DNA of 64,000 nt from Bacillota bacterium (GCA_023426125.1 JAFABI010000056.1:1-64000); one strand, 5' to 3'. Counted from the first letter of the stretch, positions 8,920-18,320 are shown. Translations and numbers: made by a program. Notes: generated from the sequence alone by a model not told the origin.

Positions 8920-9651
8920 TTATATCATGCGGTTGATTTCCTTTTTCAGCCTGCTGATAATCCGCTTTTCCAGCCGGGAAATGTAGGATTGCGAGATCCC
9001 CAGCATATCGGCAACTTCTTTCTGAGTCTTTTCAATGCCGTTGGAAAGGCCGAAGCGAAGCTCCATGATCCTTTTTTCCCGTATGGACAGTTTTTTCATC
9101 GCCGTATTCAAAAGCTCCCTGTCCACTTCATCTTCAATGCTTCTGTGAATGATGTCGTTTTCGGTGCCCAGAATGTCGGACAGCAGCAGCTCATTGCCGT
9201 CCCAATCGATATTCAGCGGTTCATCAATGGATATTTCCGTCTTTACCTTGTTGTTTCTCCTGAGATACATGAGAATTTCATTTTCGATGCACCTGGAAGC
9301 ATAGGTGGCAAGCTTTATATTCTTTGACGGATTAAAGGTGTTGATGGCTTTAATCAAGCCGATTGTTCCGATTGAGACCAGATCCTCCACGCCTACGCCC
9401 GTGTTCTCAAATTTCCGGGCGATATATACCACCAGCCTGAGGTTTCTTTCGATCAACACGGTCTTGACTGCAAAATCATTGCCCTCCAGCCTTGACAGCA
9501 GATAGTTTTCCTCGTCCATGCTCAATGGAGGAGGCAGGGCTTCGCTTCCGCCGATATAATGAACCGGGAACCTCTCGGAAATTTTGAGCCTTTTCAAGAC
9601 CTCCAGATACTTGATCAGTAAGAAAAGCTTGAGTCTTTTTAAAATAGCCAT
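8920..9651 (-). CDS. sigE: RNA polymerase sporulation sigma factor SigE
   Basis: Early mother-cell sigma factor, made as pro-SigE and activated by SpoIIGA. 243 residues: a hydrophobic/basic pro-sequence (residues 1 to about 28, with the Leu-Phe-Leu-Leu-Ile stretch that anchors it to the membrane), then region 2 (KLATYASRCIENEILMYLRR) and region 4 (MLGISQSYISRLEKR). The ATG has AAAGGAG nine bases upstream. It follows spoIIGA by 80 bases, the classic arrangement. Confidence 0.98.
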   Translation of the reverse strand: MAILKRLKLFLLIKYLEVLKRLKISERFPVHYIGGSEALPPPLSMDEENYLLSRLEGNDFAVKTVLIERNLRLVVYIARKFENTGVGVEDLVSIGTIGLIKAINTFNPSKNIKLATYASRCIENEILMYLRRNNKVKTEISIDEPLNIDWDGNELLLSDILGTENDIIHRSIEDEVDRELLNTAMKKLSIREKRIMELRFGLSNGIEKTQKEVADMLGISQSYISRLEKRIISRLKKEINRMI

Positions 9652-9731
9652 GGATGATCTCCTTTCGATGCATATATTTATATGGAATGTTGTCTTGCCG
9701 GGTGAAATGGCACTTCCTTCGCGTCTGGCGT

Positions 9732-10634
9732 TTAAATAAGCTCAGGACTAAGCAAAGCCCTGTATTTTTCATTTTTTGAAAGGGATCTTGTATAAATTCC
9801 GATCACTACATCCCGGATATCTTTCTTTTCATTGTCATTGTTTATTTCGATAAAATCAGGCTTGAAGCCTACCAGCATCCCGTTTTCCTTTCCCAGGGAG
9901 CTAAACGGGATCAGCCGGAACCGGGTGAACCAGCTGCTGTTGGATATGGCATTGGTAATATTACCCAGGTCGTTGTCCCCGGATTCTTCAAAAACCGCTC
10001 TGATTTCAACAGGCAGAATATCCTTTATTGCGGCGAATTCCACAATCACGACAGGCATGTTGGTAAGCGGGTCGTGCAATGCGTTCCCGGTATCCACCAG
10101 CGCATAAAGGCCGATGATTTTGCTGTCGAAGGCAATATAGAGCTGGACCAATACCTTGTCCTTGATATTGTGGATCACTTCCCAGAGAATTCTTGTAATG
10201 ATGCCTGCCAGCGCCAGCGCCAGCAAAATCTGTATCCATCCTGTGCCAAGAAAGTTTATGGAGGGATTGATCATCAATACTCCGTTTTTCATTACCACTG
10301 CCTGCGAGTTGAAATAAAGCAGTGCAAACCCGGCGCCGGCAAATAAGAAGGTAGTGATGTAAAAAAGAGCGAGTGTTTTAAAAAAGGTTGCTATTTTTCC
10401 TATTTTGAAAGCGATAGCGATGATAATAAAAGAAAGAATGATCTTTGCAAGCACCGACGTATATATTTTCATATCCGGCAGGAAAACGAAAACGATGTAT
10501 ACTGCGCCCGCAAGCGCTCCCAGGAATAAGCGGAGACTTGACGTTTTGATCCTGGAAAACCTGGCTGTTACAGCCAGGATCATATAATTGATCACGATAT
10601 TTTCCAATATAAGTACATCCAGATAAATCTCCAC
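9732..10634 (-). CDS. spoIIGA: Sigma-E processing peptidase SpoIIGA
   Basis: Membrane aspartic protease that cleaves pro-SigE at the sporulation septum. The 300 residues have five hydrophobic segments in the first half (roughly residues 5-155) and a cytoplasmic aspartyl-protease domain with the catalytic motif ALVDTGNALHDP near residue 185. A GTG start (giving MEIYLDVLILENI) with GAGG seven bases upstream is preferred over the ATG 29 codons earlier. It is upstream of its substrate gene sigE. Confidence 0.95.
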   Translation of the reverse strand: MEIYLDVLILENIVINYMILAVTARFSRIKTSSLRLFLGALAGAVYIVFVFLPDMKIYTSVLAKIILSFIIIAIAFKIGKIATFFKTLALFYITTFLFAGAGFALLYFNSQAVVMKNGVLMINPSINFLGTGWIQILLALALAGIITRILWEVIHNIKDKVLVQLYIAFDSKIIGLYALVDTGNALHDPLTNMPVVIVEFAAIKDILPVEIRAVFEESGDNDLGNITNAISNSSWFTRFRLIPFSSLGKENGMLVGFKPDFIEINNDNEKKDIRDVVIGIYTRSLSKNEKYRALLSPELI

Positions 10635-10795
10635 TTCAAAACCTCGCAAAATCTCTTTTTTTCCCACTACGGACAGCAGTCCGGAGGATACTTTTGGGCA
10701 TTTCCTGTTCAAGCCTGACAATCCCCTATTTTACATATATTCATATGCCTGTACTTTTATGAATATATTCTAATGCGGCACACCTGCGTCTGACA

Positions 10796-10870
10796 TGCAG
10801 GGGCGCGCATTGCACGTCCGCATAAGCAACCCTCATCAAACAGCTGGCGTGCGGCCTGGCCGCCCCTGCA
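10796..10870. repeat. Inverted GGGGCG-type intergenic repeat
   Basis: TGCAGGGGCG at 10796 and CGCCCCTGCA at 10861 form inverted ends around GCGCATTGCACGTCC. Related strings (TGTAGGGGCGCGCATTGC) occur twice near 52.4 kb, and GGCCGCCCCTAC occurs at 53.57 kb. It lies in the non-coding gap between spoIIGA and ftsZ (10635-11236), which otherwise holds element C and the ftsZ terminator. Confidence 0.65.
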
Positions 10871-11002
10871 ATGTATGCCTTACGTCCAACGGCTCCCTGC
10901 ATTTATGCCTTTTCATACTGCTGTCTAAATTATATTGGATACAAACTGATTTTTATGTCGGAAGACACTGTAGAATCCATGAAATAGTACGACAAATTCT
11001 GG

Positions 11003-11154
11003 CTTAAGGAACGATTAAATTATTCGTTCCGATTCTTTTCTGGGGAATGGAGCGGGCTGGTCACAAGCTAAAGCTTGCTACTCGCCTATGCAGCCTACCA
11101 AGCGTAGTTCCCCGGAAAAGACTATCGGAAGTTATGATTTAACGTGTCCTAAGG
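11003..11154. repeat. Element C, palindromic MITE-like element
   Basis: Long imperfect terminal inverted repeats of about 45 bases: left CTTAAGGAACGATTAAAT...CTTTTCTGGGGAA, right TTCCCCGGAAAAG...ATTTAACGTGTCCTAAG. Between them is a core (GGCTGGTCACAAGCTAAAG and following bases) almost identical to the core of element A copies 1 and 4 and of element B copy 1. No open frame is inside. It lies just downstream of the ftsZ terminator. Confidence 0.75.
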
Positions 11155-11174
11155 CGGCAAATTCCAATGCGCAA

Positions 11175-11215
11175 AAAAGCCCCGCAGGCTTTGGGCCGCG
11201 GGGCTCGGCAGTAAT
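11175..11215 (-). terminator. ftsZ rho-independent terminator
   Basis: On the minus strand, AGCCCCGCGGCCCAAAGC is followed by CTGCGGGGCTTTTTT: an 8-bp GC-rich stem with a T6 tail, placed 22 bases after the ftsZ stop. Confidence 0.9.
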
Positions 11216-11236
11216 CTGTCAAGACAGTGCATACAT

Positions 11237-12340
11237 TTATTTAAACCGGTTTTTCCTTAAGAAGGTGGGTATTTCCAATTCATCGTCCGAAACCTCGGAA
11301 GTGGCATGACGTTTCACTGCAGACTGCTCTATCGTACTTTTTGCCACCTGCTTTTCCGGAAGCTTGTCGATCTTTTTAAGTATCGGTCCCTTCTCAAAGC
11401 CTGTAGCAATTACTGTTATCAGCATCTCATCCTTGAGGTTCTCATCGATAACGGCTCCCACAATAATGTTGGCGTCGGGATCCGCGGATTTTTGGACCAG
11501 CTCGGCAGCCAGGTTGACTTCAAACAGTCCAAGGTCATTTCCGCCGGTAATATTCAGCAGCACACCCCTTGCGCCTTCAATGGAAGTCTCCAGCAAGGGA
11601 CTTTGAATCGCCTGTTTCGCGGCTTCCTCAGCTCTTCCTTCTCCGGCCGCCCTGCCGATTCCCATATGGGCGAGGCCGGTATTGATCATAATTGTCTTCA
11701 CATCGGCAAAATCAAGATTTATCAAGCCGGGAACCGCAATAAGATCGGATATGCCCTGAACGCCCTGACGCAAAACATCGTCAGCCATTTTAAATGCATC
11801 TATAATTGAAGTTTTCTTTTCAGCTACTTGAAGGAGTCTGTCATTGGGTATGGTCACAAGAGTGTCAACTACGCCTTTTAAATTTTCGATGCCTCTTTCC
11901 GCATATTGCATCCTTTTCCGGCCTTCAAACATAAAGGGCTTGGTGACAACGCCTACGGTAAGAATTCCCAATTCCTTGGCTATCTGGGCTACAATGGGGG
12001 CTGCTCCGGTTCCGGTTCCGCCTCCCATTCCGGCAGTGACAAAAACCATATCCGCGCCTTTGACAGCCTGAGCGATTTCATCCTTGCTTTCATTGGCCGC
12101 TCTTTCGCCAATTTCGGGATTTGCACCTGCTCCAAGCCCCTTTGTCAGCTTATCACCGATCTGGATCTTGGTGTTGGACTTGGAAAGAAATAAGGCTTGT
12201 TTATCTGTATTAATGGCTATAAATTCAACTCCGCGAAGTCCGGCTGCTATCATTCGATTTACGGCGTTATTACCGCCCCCGCCTACTCCGATAACCTTTA
12301 TCTGGGCAAATTGCTCCATATCGATATCAAATTCCAGCAA
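11237..12340 (-). CDS. ftsZ: Cell division protein FtsZ
   Basis: Tubulin-like GTPase forming the Z ring. 367 residues: GTP-binding GGGGNNAVNR near residue 20, the tubulin signature GGGTGTGAAP at about 106-115, a T7 loop (NLDFADVK), then a short linker and the conserved C-terminal peptide EIPTFLRK that binds FtsA. The start is a TTG with GGGGG seven bases upstream; an ATG (MEQFAQIK) seven codons later is an alternative. It follows ftsA by 111 bases. Confidence 0.98.
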   Translation of the reverse strand: MLEFDIDMEQFAQIKVIGVGGGGNNAVNRMIAAGLRGVEFIAINTDKQALFLSKSNTKIQIGDKLTKGLGAGANPEIGERAANESKDEIAQAVKGADMVFVTAGMGGGTGTGAAPIVAQIAKELGILTVGVVTKPFMFEGRKRMQYAERGIENLKGVVDTLVTIPNDRLLQVAEKKTSIIDAFKMADDVLRQGVQGISDLIAVPGLINLDFADVKTIMINTGLAHMGIGRAAGEGRAEEAAKQAIQSPLLETSIEGARGVLLNITGGNDLGLFEVNLAAELVQKSADPDANIIVGAVIDENLKDEMLITVIATGFEKGPILKKIDKLPEKQVAKSTIEQSAVKRHATSEVSDDELEIPTFLRKNRFK

Positions 12341-12451
12341 ATTAAATCCCCCTTCGTCATTCGTACGACTTACATAAATAATATCTTATTCTTTGGATTA
12401 AAGCAATATTTGTTTTCACAAAAAGTTCGGCAAGAAAATCCCTTATATTCT

Positions 12452-13687
12452 TCAAAAAATCTCTTTAATAAATTTTACAATTTTGTTTATAATTCCCGTT
12501 CTTTTCTTTACTTTCCCGGCTTTTTGCAATTTGCTTTCAATCGCGGAGCTGGAGCCCTTCCGAACACTCGCCATATACTTGATTATGCCTGCGGCAGTAA
12601 TATATTCAGGCTTTGTAATCCCTAGATGGTTTAGCACGGCCACTCTTACCGGAAGCTCAAATACCTCCGCGGCCAACTGTTTGTTTCCATCCACATAAGA
12701 AATGCCGCCTCCGGTCAATACCACCCCACCGGCCAAATCGCCGGAAACACCTGCCTTCATCACCTGATTCCTGCATAACGAAAATATCTCATACACTCTG
12801 GCTTCGATAATTTCCACGACTTCCGATATTTTTACATTCTTCTTCCTGTTTTCATTAACATCAAAGACCGATATTTCCTGATCGTTCTTGATGAGGGAGG
12901 TCAATGCCAGCTCATACTGGCGCTTGATTTTTTCCGATTCCGCATTGGATATTTTCAAGCCGATGGAAATGTCACTGGTAATATGGTCGCCTCCTACCGG
13001 AATGGAATCGTAAAATACAAGCCTCTTCCCCTGGAATACCGAAATATCGGTCACACCACCGCCCACATCCAGCATGATGACGCCAATATCCTTCTCTTCC
13101 GCGGTCAATACGATTTCTCCTGCTGCAAAGGCTTCCGCCACAATTCCGTCGATTCGGATTCCGGCCCTTTCAAGGCTTTTTATTATGTTCTGCACCGAGG
13201 TGATTTTTCCGGCAATGATGTCGGCATCGATTTCCAGCCGCGTCCCCACCATTCCAGTGGGATCGATAATTTCATCATAGCCGTCGATGATAAACTGTCT
13301 TGGTATGACGTCGATGAGCTGTCTGTCATCGGGAATCTCTATATCTCTTACGGAATAAAGAAGGCTTTCTACATCCTTGCGGGAAATTTCCCTGTTGGAA
13401 TTGGAAATACTTAATCCGCTTTTATTATTGATTACATTGACATGCATTCCATGGATGTTTACAAAAGCGGAACCGACCTTGATGTTTGCAGCTGCTTCCG
13501 CCTCTTCTACGGCAGCGCGGATGGAAGCCGCAACACTTTCTATATCGACAATGATCCCCTTTTTCAACCCGTTACACGGAACCATTCCCCTGCCTACAAT
13601 CTCCAGCGATGAATTCTTACCCACCCTGCCGATTGCAGTGCAAATTTTGGAAGTACCTATATCTATACCTACAATCAGATCACCCAC
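12452..13687 (-). CDS. ftsA: Cell division protein FtsA
   Basis: Actin-like protein tethering FtsZ to the membrane. 411 residues with the nucleotide-binding motif VGIDIGTSKICTAIGR at residues 6-21, the 1C SHS2 subdomain, and phosphate 2 motif LDVGGGVTDISVF. It ends in a basic amphipathic helix (KKRTGIINKIVKFIKEIF) that fits the membrane-targeting sequence. The GTG start has GGGGG nine bases upstream. Part of the dcw tail ftsQ-sbp-ftsA-ftsZ. Confidence 0.97.
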   Translation of the reverse strand: MGDLIVGIDIGTSKICTAIGRVGKNSSLEIVGRGMVPCNGLKKGIIVDIESVAASIRAAVEEAEAAANIKVGSAFVNIHGMHVNVINNKSGLSISNSNREISRKDVESLLYSVRDIEIPDDRQLIDVIPRQFIIDGYDEIIDPTGMVGTRLEIDADIIAGKITSVQNIIKSLERAGIRIDGIVAEAFAAGEIVLTAEEKDIGVIMLDVGGGVTDISVFQGKRLVFYDSIPVGGDHITSDISIGLKISNAESEKIKRQYELALTSLIKNDQEISVFDVNENRKKNVKISEVVEIIEARVYEIFSLCRNQVMKAGVSGDLAGGVVLTGGGISYVDGNKQLAAEVFELPVRVAVLNHLGITKPEYITAAGIIKYMASVRKGSSSAIESKLQKAGKVKKRTGIINKIVKFIKEIF

Positions 13688-13718
13688 GGATGAAGACCCC
13701 CTACATTTCTTGGCACAA

Positions 13719-14069
13719 TCATATATTATCTTTTTTGGCTGATTTATTCAATATATATCTGCGAATAATTGCGAAATTCAGAAATAATCTGTTTCCGAAG
13801 GCGAATATTGCGGCCAGATAGATCTGTATCCCCAGCTGATCTCCGATATATGCCAGCGCAGCAGCCAACAATGCGTTTCCAAAAAATCCCGAAAGAAAGA
13901 TCTTTAAGTCGAACTTTCCCTGAAGACTTGCGGCAATTCCTCCAAACACCGAATCCAATGCTGCCAGGATTGCAACTGCAACATAGTTGGAATACTGCTG
14001 CGGAATATTCACCGGTATAAAGAAAACCCCAATCAATATTCCAATGATCAAGCCCAATAACGGTACCAT
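13719..14069 (-). CDS. sbp: Small basic membrane protein Sbp (DUF1290)
   Basis: A 116-residue membrane protein with three or four hydrophobic segments (GLIIGILIGVFF at the N-terminus, ILAALDSVFGGIAASL and YIGDQLGIQIYLAAIFAFG later). This is the DUF1290/Sbp family found between divIB/ftsQ and ftsA or ftsZ in Firmicutes; its function is unknown. Four bases separate it from ftsQ, so it is cotranscribed with the division genes. Confidence 0.93.
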   Translation of the reverse strand: MVPLLGLIIGILIGVFFIPVNIPQQYSNYVAVAILAALDSVFGGIAASLQGKFDLKIFLSGFFGNALLAAALAYIGDQLGIQIYLAAIFAFGNRLFLNFAIIRRYILNKSAKKDNI

Positions 14070-14072
14070 ACA

Positions 14073-14927
14073 TTAACCTCCGCCCTCCGGTGAAAAAACA
14101 GGATTTGCTCCTGCAGTAAAATCCAGGGTTCCCTTTTCACCTTTTTTAATATTTTTCGTAAAAATTGTTCTTGCCATGCTGATTCTGTAGTTCAAATCCT
14201 CCAGATCGCCAAGGTTGACTGTCACTCTTGCCTCCAGCCTTATTTTTATATTGAACTCGTCACCTACGTCCAATACATCCACCAATTCAAATAGCTTGAC
14301 CTTATCCGACTGATCGCTCTCTTTCAGCGCCTCCATCAGCTTGATGCCAAGTGCCAGTGAAGCTCCGTTTTTAAGGTCAAGTTCTTTTCCAGGCTCATAG
14401 TCTGTAAATTCCAGGCCTTTCATCACAAGCAGCCCTGTTTTTTTATCTGCCGGCACACTTTCAAGCGCATACCCCTCCTTATCGATCAGCAGGCTTGTCC
14501 CGGAATAGGGAACAGCGGCAATCGCCGTTCTTTCCGTCACTTCGATGACAACCTTTGAGGGTATTGCAAACCTGACCCGGGCTTCCTTGACATACGGACA
14601 ATTCTTTATAATTGAAGCTTCCGCATTTCCAAACCTGAAGCGTATTATGTCCATAGGGCTGCTGCCGATTTCCCGGAAGCCGTTCTCACCCATCCGGATA
14701 TTTGCAAACCCTGTCAATACCTCCGGTTTATAGTGTACGGCACCCTTCACTTCGGTTTCCTTTAAATCGAACAAGGGAGAAAGGCCTGTAAACACCACCG
14801 CCGCAATAAACAACGCCAGTATGGATATTGATTTTATCCAGGCTACAAGCCTTTTAATCCTTTTCCTGTTTTTCTTTCTTTTTTCCGCTTTCTGCCCCAT
14901 TGCCTCGTTTATCGTTTGTCTTCTCAT
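14073..14927 (-). CDS. ftsQ: Cell division protein FtsQ/DivIB
   Basis: Single-pass membrane divisome protein. About 284 residues: a basic cytoplasmic N-terminus, one transmembrane helix (SISILALFIAAVVFTGL), then a POTRA domain (LKETEVKGAVHYKPEVL...) and beta domain with IPSKVVIEVTERTAIA. The second ATG (MRRQTIN) is chosen because AGGG lies just upstream; an ATG five codons earlier cannot be excluded. It lies between the truncated murA and sbp. Confidence 0.93.
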   Translation of the reverse strand: MRRQTINEAMGQKAEKRKKNRKRIKRLVAWIKSISILALFIAAVVFTGLSPLFDLKETEVKGAVHYKPEVLTGFANIRMGENGFREIGSSPMDIIRFRFGNAEASIIKNCPYVKEARVRFAIPSKVVIEVTERTAIAAVPYSGTSLLIDKEGYALESVPADKKTGLLVMKGLEFTDYEPGKELDLKNGASLALGIKLMEALKESDQSDKVKLFELVDVLDVGDEFNIKIRLEARVTVNLGDLEDLNYRISMARTIFTKNIKKGEKGTLDFTAGANPVFSPEGGG

Positions 14928-15075
14928 TGCACCCTGCCTCATGCCACAGCGAGGCCTTCGATTTTTACTTTCCGCTGTAGTATTCGTACACTTTCAGCTT
15001 TAAACATCAAGTCTGCTTTTGATTTTATAAGCATCAATCTCAATGAGTATTGTATGAAATCGACCCGGCTCCCTG

Positions 15076-16023
15076 CTAGTCAGTCCGTCGGATCGCTGCG
15101 CCCACCTGTGCAAGCTTGTCTTCGATTTTCTCATAGCCTCTTTCAATATGCTTTATATCGCCGATTTCAGTTTCTCCATCTGCCACGAGCCCCGCCAGGA
15201 CCAGTGCCGCTCCTCCTCTTAAATCGCGGGCGGTCACGCTGGCGCCGGTAAGCTGCTTTACCCCCTTGATCACTGCCATTCTTCCTTCAAGCTTTATATT
15301 GGCTCCCATTCTGGCAATCTCTTCCACATGCTTGTACCTGTTTTCGAATACAGTCTCAACCATTATGCTGGTTCCGCGTGCCACTGTCAAGGCCGCAACC
15401 ATTTGAGCCTGCATGTCTGTGGGGAAGCCCGGATAGGGCAAAGTTCTGATACAGTCAATACTTCTTAGTCTGGCCGGCCCCGAGATATGCAAATTATTAC
15501 GCCTTATGCCTATTCTGCATCCGCATTCCCGCAAAATCGAAATAATGGAACTGAGATGCTCATGGATTACATTTTTCAGTATAAGCTCTCCACCTGTTAT
15601 TCCTGCAGCCACCATATATGTACCTGCAACAATCCTGTCGGTAATAATTGTATGCTCTACATCCTTCAGCCTGCTTCCGCTGCCGCTTCCGGTACCCTTG
15701 ATCCTGATGATGCTGGTCCCTGCGCCTGTGACATCAATTCCCAACCCGTTCATGTAATTCTGTAAATCGTTTATCTCAGGCTCTTTTGCAGCATTTCTTA
15801 TGTAAGTCTCGCCTTCTGCAAAAACGGATGCAAGCATGATATTTTCCGTTGCTCCTACACTGGGATAGTCCAACTGTATATCGCAGCCCTTTAATCTGTC
15901 TGCTTCGCAGTATATGAATCCCCTCTGAGCGTCGTTCACCTTCGCCCCCATGCTTCTTAAGGCCTTCAGGTGAAGGTCGATGGGTCTGGGACCTATTTCA
16001 CAACCACCCGGGTAGTTGAACAC
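15076..16023 (-). pseudogene. murA: MurA (UDP-GlcNAc enolpyruvyl transferase), N-terminal quarter missing
   Basis: The frame matches MurA from the active-site loop to the end: PGGCEIGPRPIDLH contains the catalytic Cys, then the KDVEHTIITDRI segment, GFPTDMQAQMVAA, and the C-terminus DLRGGAALVLAG...HIERGYEKIEDKL. MurA is normally about 417-430 residues; here only about 315 exist. The first ~110 residues, with the conserved Lys-Asn that bind UDP-GlcNAc, are absent. Upstream in frame there is a TAA after ten codons. The first possible start (GTG) has no Shine-Dalgarno. Its dcw position is correct, so this is probably the ancestral murA broken beside the recombinase at 16131-17729. It is unlikely to be active, and a full murA must exist elsewhere. 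Confidence 0.85.
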
Positions 16024-16070
16024 GGTGTAAAAATTCAGTAAATCAACGGTTTATTATAACGCCTATTCAT

Positions 16071-16099
16071 ATTTTAAAATCTTATGCACCCCTTGTCAA
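16071..16099 (-). promoter_or_regulatory. Consensus promoter facing the murA remnant
   Basis: TTGACA (16094-16099, minus strand), 17 bases, TAAAAT (16071-16076). It would transcribe the truncated murA and ftsQ onward. It sits exactly in the 107-base junction between the recombinase and murA, so the dcw tail may be driven from here. Confidence 0.7.
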
Positions 16100-16130
16100 A
16101 CGATTTGGGAAAAATCTTCAATCCGCTTTT

Positions 16131-17729
16131 TCATAAATAGGCCTGCATTACACATAACAGGTCGATATCTTCGTTCAGATGTACTTCGATGTTGTTTTCA
16201 AATATATCCATCCGCTTCACCGTCAGCTCCAGATTGTACCTGCCGGGTATTTCTTCCCGGATGATCCTGTCAAAAACCGCCGCCGCAGTTGCCTCCCTTG
16301 AAGGAAAGGAAAGCATCCGTTCCTGCCTGTATTCCAGGTTTTTCATCTGCTCCTCCGCGGCCTTTATTTTTTGTAATTTCTCCAGTTCCATTTCCTTGTA
16401 ATTCTCCTCAATCGTCTCCCTGAACTCCGGATTGTTGTTCATATCCCTTACCTTCTGCGACAAAAGCGTTTTATATTCTTCCTTCAATACCTTGAACCTT
16501 TTTTTCTGCAGATTAACCAGATTTCCATGATCATCGGACAGATCAAGCCTTTTTTCAACCTCTTTATCCAGGGTGCAAATAAATTCCAGCAAGTTCTCCT
16601 TGAGGAAGGTTAAGTGATTTTTTATATGACAGATCAATTCATCCTCGGCTACCCTGTGCCGTGAGCAATAATCCTTTCCCCTCCGATGATATGAGCTGCA
16701 TACATAGCTTTTTTTCTTGCCCTTCGGACTGTATGTAACCATATACTCCCCGCAGTCGCCGCAAAACAAAAGGCCGGAAAAGACATTATTGTTCTTCGTT
16801 GCCAGGCTGCCCGTACCCCTGAATTTAACCGTATCCCTTTCCGCTGCAAGCCGCTGCACCGCCTCGAAATCTTCCTTTGAAACCAGCGCTTCATGGGCAT
16901 TCTCAAAAACAAATTGCTCCTCTGGGGAGACCTTTACCGGCTTTGTCTTGATTCCCGGCTTTCTTGTCTTTCCAAGCCTCAGAATACCAATATACACATC
17001 ATTTTTAAGGATCCGGCAAATATGCACGTCGCTCCAGAAATCCGCCACTTTATTCTTGAAGGTTCTGCCGGAGGCATTGTATTTGTCCGCAATAACCATG
17101 GACGGCGTCATATACTTCCTTTCATTCAGGTAGGCCGATATTTTGCGGTATCCATACCCTTCAAGATACATTTTAAATATTTCCCGTACAATGAATGCCG
17201 TTTCTTCATCAACGACAAGCTTTTTGTGCTTCCCGTCCACCTTATACCCAAAAAACGGGCGGATAATCAATGTCCCGTTTTCCTGCCTCGATTTCATCGA
17301 GCTTCGGATCTTCCTTGAAATGTCCTTGACATACCGCTCATTGAACCAGGTCTTGATGCCTATGATATCATCGTCATCCTTTGAAGAATCAAAGCCGCCG
17401 CTGGATTCATCCGGCAAAACCAGCCGCTTCCCCGCCGCTTTTACTTCATCGATGAATAGCAGGGTCAGGGCGTTATGCCTTCCGATACGGGACAGGTCCT
17501 TTGCAATCACAACATGGATATCGGGATTCTTCAACTCGGCGCGCACCTTTTTCATTCCAGGCCTCTCAAAGGTGTATCCGCTTTTGTTGTCGTCAATATA
17601 TATTTTTTTCACATTGATACCGTTTTTGCTGGCATACTGGTATATCAGCAATTGCTGGCTTTCAATGGACGAATAGTTTTCCTTGTCTTCATCCCGCGAT
17701 ATGCGGGCATATCCTATACCGTTGATCAT
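16131..17729 (-). CDS. Large serine recombinase
   Basis: A 532-residue site-specific recombinase. The N-terminal resolvase domain (residues 1-150) has GYARISRDEDKENY with the catalytic Ser, and DLSRIGRHNALTLLF with conserved arginines. It is followed by a recombinase domain (PFFGYKV...GYGYRKISAYLN), a zinc ribbon (LLFCGDCG...CSSYHRRGKDYCS) and a coiled coil (about 405-460). The start MINGIGYAR is chosen because GAGG lies nine bases upstream. The upstream ATG, which overlaps the preceding gene in an ATGA, has no good Shine-Dalgarno. Such enzymes excise or integrate phages and gene-interrupting elements; here it abuts a murA that lacks its 5' end. Confidence 0.93.
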   Translation of the reverse strand: MINGIGYARISRDEDKENYSSIESQQLLIYQYASKNGINVKKIYIDDNKSGYTFERPGMKKVRAELKNPDIHVVIAKDLSRIGRHNALTLLFIDEVKAAGKRLVLPDESSGGFDSSKDDDDIIGIKTWFNERYVKDISRKIRSSMKSRQENGTLIIRPFFGYKVDGKHKKLVVDEETAFIVREIFKMYLEGYGYRKISAYLNERKYMTPSMVIADKYNASGRTFKNKVADFWSDVHICRILKNDVYIGILRLGKTRKPGIKTKPVKVSPEEQFVFENAHEALVSKEDFEAVQRLAAERDTVKFRGTGSLATKNNNVFSGLLFCGDCGEYMVTYSPKGKKKSYVCSSYHRRGKDYCSRHRVAEDELICHIKNHLTFLKENLLEFICTLDKEVEKRLDLSDDHGNLVNLQKKRFKVLKEEYKTLLSQKVRDMNNNPEFRETIEENYKEMELEKLQKIKAAEEQMKNLEYRQERMLSFPSREATAAAVFDRIIREEIPGRYNLELTVKRMDIFENNIEVHLNEDIDLLCVMQAYL

Positions 17730-17740
17730 AAAGGCGAACC

Positions 17741-17944
17741 TCATTCTTTCATCTGAATATTCTCAAGCAGCATTTTTCGGATATAATCCTTTGTGGGGTT
17801 GCTCCCTGATAAAAAAGTGCACACCCTTCTTTTTTTCTTTATATCGTTGATTATGTCGGTAATAACCGGATCTTCTCTTTCCTTTTTAGATAACCAGATA
17901 TAGATAATTTCCGTTCCGTCAAGCTCTGCTAATTGAACTACCAT
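17741..17944 (-). CDS. Small hypothetical protein upstream of the recombinase
   Basis: A 67-residue protein (85 if the upstream GTG at 17998 is used) with an acidic-then-basic layout (VQLAELDGTEIIYIWLSKKERED...). No domain is recognised. The ATG at 17944 has AAGG eight bases upstream. Its 3' end overlaps the first possible recombinase ATG (ATGA), so it is probably coupled to the recombinase and may be an accessory or directionality factor. That role is inference from position only. Confidence 0.6.
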   Translation of the reverse strand: MVVQLAELDGTEIIYIWLSKKEREDPVITDIINDIKKKRRVCTFLSGSNPTKDYIRKMLLENIQMKE

Positions 17945-18067
17945 AAAACCAACCTTGTTAAAAATAAAATCCCATTCTATGTTTATGCTGTAGAACACCT
18001 GTCCTATAAGGGCCTTATGGCTATTTTTTATTCGCTTCTACCATACATGCTCCCATTACGGAAGTAA

Positions 18068-18155
18068 ACTGGCAAAGGCGTTATAACGAGGCTCAAAAAT
18101 GCCCCCACCTCTGCAGGTGGCGGGCACCGAATTGGTTTTCAGGGACCGCTTGTCG
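18068..18155 (-). repeat. Partial element B (copy 4, reverse orientation)
   Basis: Read on the minus strand, CCTGAAAACCAATTCGGTGC, a CCACCTGCAGAGGTGG hairpin and GAGCCTCGTTATAACG match the right half of element B. The left half, with the AGGAAATTTGTC hairpin, is missing. It lies in the 424-base gap before the LTA synthase gene, which otherwise holds only a promoter. Confidence 0.7.
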
Positions 18156-18291
18156 GATTCTACACCGTTCCGGTACATCCACCCGGATGTGTAAGCATAT
18201 GTATCACCTCAATAATCCGATTGTTCGAGAGCTCTAACGATATACAAGCCATAAGCCGGTGATTCTGAATCTTTTTTTCATTGTATTATAG

Positions 18292-18320
18292 TTGAAATTT
18301 TTCAAGATTAGCGTTAGAAT
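18292..18320 (+). promoter_or_regulatory. Promoter of the LTA-synthase-like gene
   Basis: TTGAAA (18292-18297), 17-base spacer, TAGAAT (18315-18320). The start codon is 48 bases downstream of the -10. Confidence 0.6.
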
